From Alistipes excrementigallinarum (GTDB lineage Bacteria; Bacteroidota; Bacteroidia; Bacteroidales; Rikenellaceae), in assembly GCA_019112825.1 (NCBI GenBank), contig DXIP01000003.1:1-64000 (forward strand): a stretch of DNA of 64,000 nt, in the 5' to 3' direction. Below the pieces are notes generated by a model that made no database searches, was not told the DNA's origin, and saw only the letters and a list, made by a program, of their open reading frames with translations. The first letter of the stretch is position 1; each line of letters opens with the position of its first letter. The position numbers were made by a program, and so were the translations under genes. Below, in pieces: positions 58,478-64,000 of this stretch.

Positions 58478-60013
58478 ATGGAAAGACCCGTTCGGGTGCG
58501 CTTCGCACCCAGCCCCACCGGCCCGCTGCACATCGGCGGCGTCCGCACGGCACTCTACAACTACCTCTTCGCCCGCCACCACGGCGGCGTGATGCTGCTC
58601 CGCATCGAGGATACCGATTCGCACCGCTTCGTCCCGGGCGCCGAGCAGTACATCCTCGACTCGCTCAAGTGGTGCGGCATCGAAATCGACGAGGGCGTCG
58701 GCGTGGGCGGTCCCCACGCCCCCTACCGCCAGAGCGAGCGCCGCGAAATCTACCTCAAGTACGCCCTCCAGCTCGTCGATGCCGGATGGGCCTACTACGC
58801 CTTCGACACGGCCGAGGAGCTCGAGGCGCTGCGCAAGGAGGCCGAGGCGCGCGGCGAGGCCTTCGCCTACAACTACACGGTGCGCGAGAAGCTCGCCACG
58901 TCGCTCGCCCTGCCGGCCGACGAGGTGCGCGCCCGCATCGAGCGCGGCGACCAGTGGGTCATCCGCTTCAAGATGCCCGAGAACCAGATGGTCGAGATGG
59001 ACGACCTGATTCGCGGCCATGTCGAGGTCAACACCTCGACGCTCGACGACAAGGTGCTCTACAAGTCGGCCGACGCGCTGCCCACCTACCACCTGGCCAA
59101 CATCGTCGACGACCACCTGATGGAGATTTCGCACGTCATCCGCGGTGAGGAGTGGCTGCCTTCGCTGCCGCTGCACTACCTGCTCTACAAGGCCTTCGGA
59201 TGGGAGGATTCGCGTCCCGCCTTCGCCCACCTGCCGCTGCTGCTCAAGCCTACGGGCGGCGGCAAGCTCTCGAAGCGCGACGGCGACAAGATGGGCTTCC
59301 CCGTCTTCCCGCTCTTCTGGAAGTCGCCCACCACGGGCGAGACGGCCCGCGGCTACCGCGAGGACGGCTACTTCCCCGAGGCCTTCATCAACATGCTGGC
59401 GCTGCTGGGCTGGAACCCCGGCACCGAGCAGGAGCTCTTCACGATGCAGGAGCTCATCGACAGCTTCTCGCTCGACCGCGTCTCGAAGTCGGGCGCCCGC
59501 TTCCAGCCCGACAAGGCGCGCTGGTTCAACGCCCAGTACATGCACCGCAAGAGCGACGCCGAGCTGGCGGCCGTCTACCAGCCGATTCTGCGCGAGCACG
59601 GCATCGAAGTCTCCGACGAGGTGGCCGGACGTGCCGCAGGCATCATGAAGGAGCGCGCCTCGCTCATCACCGACCTGTGGGACCTCACCTCGTTCTTCTT
59701 CGTGGCTCCGACCGAGTATGAGGAGAAGCAGGTGCGCAAGTACTGGAAGGGCGACAACCCGCGCATCCTGCGCGAGGTGCGCGCCGTGCTGGAGGGCATC
59801 GACGACTTCTCGCTCGAGAACACCGAGCGGATTGTCCACAGCTGGATTGAGGAGAAGGGCTACTCCATGGGGCAGGTGATGAACACGCTGCGTCTGGCGC
59901 TCGTGGGTGCGGGCAAGGGCCCCGGCATGTACGACGTCACCTCGTTCATCGGCAAGCAGGAGACGCTGCGCCGCATCGACAACCTGCTCGAGCGTCTGCA
60001 GCCGGCCGAGTAG
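58478..60013 (+). CDS. gltX: Glutamyl-tRNA synthetase
   Basis: A 511-residue class I synthetase. VRFAPSPTGPLHIGGVRTALYNYLF carries the HIGH motif (HIGG near 19; stated in short pieces: PSPTGPLHIGG). KLSKRDGDKMGF is the KMSKS motif (near 263-274). The C-terminal helical anticodon domain ends LLERLQPAE. The ATG at 58478 (MERPVRVRFAPSP) matches the family; the frame is open upstream in the repeat region without similarity. Confidence 0.97.
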   Translation: MERPVRVRFAPSPTGPLHIGGVRTALYNYLFARHHGGVMLLRIEDTDSHRFVPGAEQYILDSLKWCGIEIDEGVGVGGPHAPYRQSERREIYLKYALQLVDAGWAYYAFDTAEELEALRKEAEARGEAFAYNYTVREKLATSLALPADEVRARIERGDQWVIRFKMPENQMVEMDDLIRGHVEVNTSTLDDKVLYKSADALPTYHLANIVDDHLMEISHVIRGEEWLPSLPLHYLLYKAFGWEDSRPAFAHLPLLLKPTGGGKLSKRDGDKMGFPVFPLFWKSPTTGETARGYREDGYFPEAFINMLALLGWNPGTEQELFTMQELIDSFSLDRVSKSGARFQPDKARWFNAQYMHRKSDAELAAVYQPILREHGIEVSDEVAGRAAGIMKERASLITDLWDLTSFFFVAPTEYEEKQVRKYWKGDNPRILREVRAVLEGIDDFSLENTERIVHSWIEEKGYSMGQVMNTLRLALVGAGKGPGMYDVTSFIGKQETLRRIDNLLERLQPAE

Positions 60014-60055
60014 CACACGGCGGCGGAACCGACAACCGACAAAAAAGCGAACACC

Positions 60056-61111
60056 ATGATTGAAATCGAACAGAATCTCTGGAGCATGACCCCCGAAGGC
60101 GAGGCCATCATCCTCTATACGATGAGCAACAGCCGGGGCGGCCGCGTACGGGTGACCAACTACGGTGCGGCGATTGTCTCAATTGAGGTCCCCGACCGCG
60201 AGGGGCACATCGACGACGTGGCGCTGGGATACAAGCATCCCGAGGGCTACTTCTACGACAGCGCGGCGCTGGGCAAGAGCGTGGGCCGCGTGGCCAACCG
60301 GATTGCCTACGGGCGGATGACGGTCGAGGGCAAGGAGTACCGGCTCGAGGTGAACAACGGCGTGAACCACCTGCACGGCGGCACGAAGAACTTCGCCAAC
60401 CGCATCTGGGAGAGCCGCGTGGAGGAGAACCGCGTGGTGATGGCCCTCACGTCGGAGGATGGCGACCAGGGCTACCCGGGCGAGGTGAACGTCGAGGCGG
60501 TCTTCGACTTCGACGACGACAACGCGCTCGAAATCACCTATCTGGCCAAGTGCGACCGGACGACGCCCGTCAACCTGACGAACCACGTCTACGTCAACCT
60601 CTCGGGCGAGCATTCGGGCTCGGTGCTCGACCACGAGCTGCGGCTCAACTCGTCGCACGTGCTGGAGATGAACGAACGGCAGATTCCCACGGGGCGCATC
60701 CTCGACGTCGAGGGGACGCCGCAGGACTTCCGCACCTTCCGCACCCTGAGACCCGGCATCGACTCGGAGTTCAACCACATCCGCGACTTCCGCGGCTACG
60801 ACCACCCCTTCATCATCGACGGCTGGAAGCCCAACATCCTGGGCGAGGTGGGCGAGTTGCGCGACCCGCGGTCGGGACGCCGCGTCGAGGTGCTCTCGTC
60901 GCAGCCCAGCGTGATGCTCTACACGGGCAACTGGCTCTCGGGCGGATGTCCCGAGACCAAGTCGGGCGGCCGCTACGAGGACTACGCTGGTGTGGCCCTC
61001 GAGTGTCAGAACTACCCCGATGCGGTGAACCACGCCGACTTCCCCTCGCCGCTGCTCCACCCCGGCGAGCTCTACTGCCAGAAGATTGTCTTCCGCTTCG
61101 GCACCTTCTGA
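60056..61111 (+). CDS. galM: Aldose 1-epimerase (galactose mutarotase)
   Basis: A 351-residue cytoplasmic enzyme that interconverts alpha and beta sugars. The N-terminal region MTPEGEAIILYTMSNSRGG and VTNYGAAIVSIEVPDR are typical. NNGVNHLHGGTKNF (catalytic His), VNLTNHVYVNLSGEHSG (second His) and the Glu in YAGVALECQNYPDAVNH (near 317) are present. No signal peptide is seen. It follows gltX by 42 bases. Confidence 0.95.
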   Translation: MIEIEQNLWSMTPEGEAIILYTMSNSRGGRVRVTNYGAAIVSIEVPDREGHIDDVALGYKHPEGYFYDSAALGKSVGRVANRIAYGRMTVEGKEYRLEVNNGVNHLHGGTKNFANRIWESRVEENRVVMALTSEDGDQGYPGEVNVEAVFDFDDDNALEITYLAKCDRTTPVNLTNHVYVNLSGEHSGSVLDHELRLNSSHVLEMNERQIPTGRILDVEGTPQDFRTFRTLRPGIDSEFNHIRDFRGYDHPFIIDGWKPNILGEVGELRDPRSGRRVEVLSSQPSVMLYTGNWLSGGCPETKSGGRYEDYAGVALECQNYPDAVNHADFPSPLLHPGELYCQKIVFRFGTF

Positions 61112-61134
61112 AGGCCGGGCGACGACCGATAGGG

Positions 61135-61177
61135 AAAAAGCGGGGAGGGTTCCGACGTGGAACCCTCCCCGCTTTTT
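61135..61177. terminator. Bidirectional terminator between galM and the GH95 gene
   Basis: A perfect 19-bp stem (61135-61153 with 61159-61177) with A and T runs at the outer ends, between two convergent genes. Confidence 0.93.
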
Positions 61178-61194
61178 CGTCTCCTGGAAAACCG

Positions 61195-63534
61195 TCAGCT
61201 AAAGCGCAGCGTGCAGGGCTCGCCGGCGCGGCAGCTCACCTCGCGCGACTCGCTGCCCGGCACGCAGAGCGTCACGCGGCAGTCGGCCTCGCTGCAGAGC
61301 GTCACCTCGCGGACCCGCCCCTGCGACCAGCGGCAGCCGACCGTGATGTTACCGCGCGCCTTGAGCCCCCGGTACTCGCCCTCGGGCCAGGCGTCGGGAA
61401 GCGCCGGCAGCACATCGATGCAGCCGTCGTGGCTCTGCAGCAGCATCTCGGCAATGCCCGCCGCTCCGCCGAAGTTGCCGTCAATCTGAAAGGGAGGATG
61501 GGCGCAGAAGAGGTTGGGATAGGTACCGCTGCGTTCGTCGGCCGAACCCTCGACGAGCGCCGGCTGGAGCAGGTTGTGGAAGAGGCGGTAGGCGCGGTTG
61601 CCATCGCCCAGACGGGCCCAGAAGGCGATTTTCCAGGCGCGCGACCATCCCGTGCCCTCGTCGCCGCGACGTTCGAGCGTCGCCCGGCAGGCAGACATCA
61701 GCTCGGGCGTACGGCGGCGCGTCAGCTGCGTGCCGGGATAGAGGCCGAACAGGTGGGAGACGTGGCGGTGGTGGGGCTCCATCTCGCGGTAGTCCTTCAG
61801 CCACTCGAGCAGGTAGCCCGACTCGCTGACCTGATGGGGCGGCAGCCGCAGCGCCGTGGCACGCAGCCGTGCGGCAAAATCGACATCGCAGCCCAGCAGC
61901 TCCGAGGCCCGGGTGACGGCGCCGAAGAGCTCGCGCACCAGCTGCGTATCCATCGTCGAGCCCATGCATACGTAGGTAATCTCCGTCGGGCTCTCGTCGT
62001 AGAATCCGTTCTCGGGCGACGAGGTGGGGGCCGTCACCAGCCATCCGTGCTCGGGCTCGGGGATGAGATTGTCGAGGAAGAAGCGCGCCGCACCCCGCAT
62101 CACAGGGTAGACGCTGCGCAGGCAGGCCGTGTCGGCCGTGAAGCGGTACTGCTCCCAGAGGTGCAGCGCCAGCCAGGCCCCGCCCGTATTGGTTGCTCCC
62201 CAGGCGGGATTCTCGGCCGGCGCCGTGAAGTTCCACGGATTGGCCAGCACGTGGGCGCACCACCCCTCCGAGCGGTAGAAGCAGCGGGCGGTCCGCTCGC
62301 CCGAGGGGACCATGCGCCGGACGAGCTCGATGAGCGGCCGCTGGAGCTCCGACAGATTGCCCGGGCCGGTGAGCCAGTGGTTCATCTCGACGTTGATGTT
62401 CAGGTGGTAGTCCCCCTTCCAGGGGGTGTCAACCGTATTGGCCCAGAGCCCCTGCAGGTTGGGCGGCAGCGACCCCTCGCGCGTCGAACTGAGCAGCAGG
62501 TAGCGGCCATACTGCATGTAGAGCGCCGCAAGCGCCGGGTCGGGCAGCGAATCGAACCGTTCGAGCCGCCGGTCGGTGGGCAGGTCGGGCGCCTCGCCCA
62601 AATCGAGCGAGACACGGTCGAAATAGCGGCGGTAGTCGGCCGTATGGGCCTCGCGCAGCGAATCGAAATCACAGCCAAGGGCCGCATCGAGCAGCGAGTC
62701 GGTCATCCGCCCGCAGTCGTCGCTCCACCACGTGGTCGAGGCCGAGAGGTATATCTCCGCCTCGTCGGCATCGCTCACATGCAGGGCTCCCGCCTCCTCG
62801 TCGAGCCGGCCGTTGCCCTTCACCGCCGCACGGGCGGCATAGCGCATCCCTTCGACCCCCTCCTGGCCGCTCGGCAGCGAGCCCTCCATCCGCAGCTCCC
62901 CCCGCCCGGCCGAGCAGCGGGCGTTTTCGGGGCGCGACAGCCGCACCGAAAAGTTGAGCGCTCCGGGCCGGGAGGCGCGCAGCCGCACGGCCACGACATC
63001 GGCGGTGCGCGAGACGAAATATTCGCGCGTAAACCGCACGCCGCCCGACTCGAAACGCGTATAGGCCGTCGCGTCGCCGATGTTCAGGCCCCGTTCATAG
63101 GCTCCGACGTCGGAGCTGTCGGGAAGCTGCTGCCGGATATCGAGCGCACCCAGCAGCTGGTAGCTGCCGTAGGCCGCACCGGCGGAGCCTCCACCCCGGC
63201 AGACGAAGTGACGGTACATGAGCCGCTGCGCCTCGAGGTTGCGCCCCTCGAGCAGCAGGGCGCGGATGCGGGGAAGCCACTCGCCGGCCTCGGGGTTGTC
63301 GGTGTTCTGCTCGGAGCCGCTCCAGAGCGAGATGTCGTTGAGCACGATGTGCTCGGCCGCAGGCCCGCCGTCGGGCATGGCCCCCAGCCGGCCGTTGCCC
63401 AGCGGAAGCGTCTCGACCCAGCGCGAGGCAGGTCTGTCGTACCATAGGGTGAGCGCTCCGTGACGGGGAGCCTCCGTGCCGCTGCACCCCGTCAGGAGAA
63501 GCAGAAGGGCCATTCCAATCAGTTTGCGAATCAT
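61195..63534 (-). CDS. Glycoside hydrolase family 95 lipoprotein (alpha-L-fucosidase type)
   Basis: A 779-residue lipoprotein (lipobox LLLTGCSG, Cys at about 17). The N-terminal beta domain LWYDRPASRWVETLPLGNGRLGAM is typical of GH95. The barrel holds HLNINVEMNHW (the Asn pair near 381), LALHLWEQYRF (the Glu near 460) and QIDGNFGGAAGIAEM (the Asp near 685), which match the catalytic set of GH95. Families of this type release fucose, or in some members galactose, from host glycans. It is outside or periplasmic. It stands alone, without nearby SusC/SusD genes in view. Confidence 0.92.
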   Translation of the reverse strand: MIRKLIGMALLLLLTGCSGTEAPRHGALTLWYDRPASRWVETLPLGNGRLGAMPDGGPAAEHIVLNDISLWSGSEQNTDNPEAGEWLPRIRALLLEGRNLEAQRLMYRHFVCRGGGSAGAAYGSYQLLGALDIRQQLPDSSDVGAYERGLNIGDATAYTRFESGGVRFTREYFVSRTADVVAVRLRASRPGALNFSVRLSRPENARCSAGRGELRMEGSLPSGQEGVEGMRYAARAAVKGNGRLDEEAGALHVSDADEAEIYLSASTTWWSDDCGRMTDSLLDAALGCDFDSLREAHTADYRRYFDRVSLDLGEAPDLPTDRRLERFDSLPDPALAALYMQYGRYLLLSSTREGSLPPNLQGLWANTVDTPWKGDYHLNINVEMNHWLTGPGNLSELQRPLIELVRRMVPSGERTARCFYRSEGWCAHVLANPWNFTAPAENPAWGATNTGGAWLALHLWEQYRFTADTACLRSVYPVMRGAARFFLDNLIPEPEHGWLVTAPTSSPENGFYDESPTEITYVCMGSTMDTQLVRELFGAVTRASELLGCDVDFAARLRATALRLPPHQVSESGYLLEWLKDYREMEPHHRHVSHLFGLYPGTQLTRRRTPELMSACRATLERRGDEGTGWSRAWKIAFWARLGDGNRAYRLFHNLLQPALVEGSADERSGTYPNLFCAHPPFQIDGNFGGAAGIAEMLLQSHDGCIDVLPALPDAWPEGEYRGLKARGNITVGCRWSQGRVREVTLCSEADCRVTLCVPGSESREVSCRAGEPCTLRFS

Positions 63535-63872
63535 GATGCGGTTTGTACGGATAACAAAAGCGGGATAGGGATGAGGCGCACACCGCCCTTCGGGTGCGTT
63601 GACGGTGCAGACCGTACGTGGGGAGAGGCGGCACCTCCTTCCTCCACAAAGATAAGGAATTCCGTCCGGAAACGCTTTTCAATTCGTACGCAAACGGCAC
63701 TCCGCAAGGGACTTTTGCGACCTCCGCACGGCGACGGTCCCCTCTTTGCGGAGCCGGCCTTCACAAAGTCCTCTTCCCGCACTGTATTTGCCCCGCCCCG
63801 GAAACAGAAGAGGCGGCGCGGAGCCGAAACTCCGGGCCGCCTCTCCGTAGAGCCGTTCCACGACCGTGCGGG
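63535..63872. other. Intergenic region upstream of the GH95 gene
   Basis: No gene is seen in 338 bases. On the minus strand TATCTTTG (63647-63654) is a candidate -7 box, giving a long leader of about 110 bases. A hairpin at 63809-63844 (GAGGCGGC with GCCGCCTC) probably ends the gene at the window edge. Confidence 0.5.
63809..63844. terminator. Hairpin after the edge gene
   Basis: GAGGCGGC and GCCGCCTC ends with a further GGAG/CTCC pair, 29 bases after the stop at 63873. T runs are poor, so it is a weak terminator. Confidence 0.4.
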
Positions 63873-64000
63873 TCAGCTCCGCGCCGCAACGAGCCGTGCG
63901 GCACGCTCGAGCGCCACGTGGATGTTGGGGCAGACGTTCTCGCCGCCCAGCATCTCGATGATGCCCGCCCGTTCGAGCGCCACGTGCACCTGCTCGTTCA
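63873..64000 (-). CDS. C-terminal end of a probable SulP-family transporter (STAS domain)
   Basis: Only the last 42 codons are in the window. The sequence contains NEQVHVALERAG, IIEMLGGENVCPNI and HVALERAARLVAARS before the stop. The phrase with ENVCPNI and HVALERA resembles the end of the cytoplasmic STAS domain of SulP anion transporters. The family call rests on a short tail and is tentative. Confidence 0.5.
   Translation of the reverse strand, partial: NEQVHVALERAGIIEMLGGENVCPNIHVALERAARLVAARS

Noticed and set aside
60550..63447. A 965-codon open frame on the + strand over galM and the GH95 gene
   Set aside because: It is a shadow of GC-rich coding sequence on the other strand, Arg/Pro/His-rich and without motifs.

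Overview
The window looks like chromosome from a GC-rich member of the Bacteroidales, most likely an Alistipes-like Rikenellaceae. This is inferred from Bacteroidetes-type promoters (TTTG, 19-20 bases, TAnnTTTG), the suf gene order, Bacteroidetes-type outer-membrane proteins, a GH95 enzyme and very GC-rich host codon use. Host genes flank one clearly foreign, AT-richer block at about 13.84-36.44 kb.

Left host part (1-13.8 kb). A three-gene RND efflux operon (adaptor, pump, TolC-type channel) reads leftwards. Upstream of it lie a DoxX-like membrane protein and thymidylate kinase. A sufB-sufC-sufD-sufS iron-sulfur cluster assembly operon follows, with its own promoter, then tRNA-Ser(GCU), whose 3' end and terminator are duplicated about 196 bases downstream. 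A putative lipoprotein gene sits immediately next to the insertion.

Foreign block (13,844-36,435). It is bounded by a 15-bp direct repeat and resembles one arm of a CTnDOT/Tet(Q) conjugative transposon. It holds the tetQ-rteA-rteB resistance and two-component operon with its attenuator leader, a very large methylase/helicase gene split by a 2,463-bp group II intron, DUF1896, topoisomerase III, DUF3945, four small helix-turn-helix proteins, a RhuM-like small protein and an IntDOT-type tyrosine recombinase. No relaxase, coupling protein, tra gene or rteC is present, so the unit looks reduced or dependent on helpers. The insertion divides a host promoter: the complete copy now points into the element towards the integrase, while the lipoprotein gene keeps only the -7 box.

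Right host part (36.4-64 kb). In order: an outer-membrane porin; a DEDDh exonuclease; a tightly coupled guaB-unknown-guaA operon; panB; a SpoU-type RNA methyltransferase; a beta-barrel protein; glnS; fbp; a five-gene leftward operon (large low-complexity protein, rsmI, DUF389 membrane protein, lipid A-type acyltransferase, glycosyltransferase 2); ychF; a SIMPL-domain protein; gltX; galM; a GH95 lipoprotein; and the 3' end of a probable SulP transporter at the edge. Several host gaps contain unrelated degenerate GC-rich tandem repeats, usually just after a gene.
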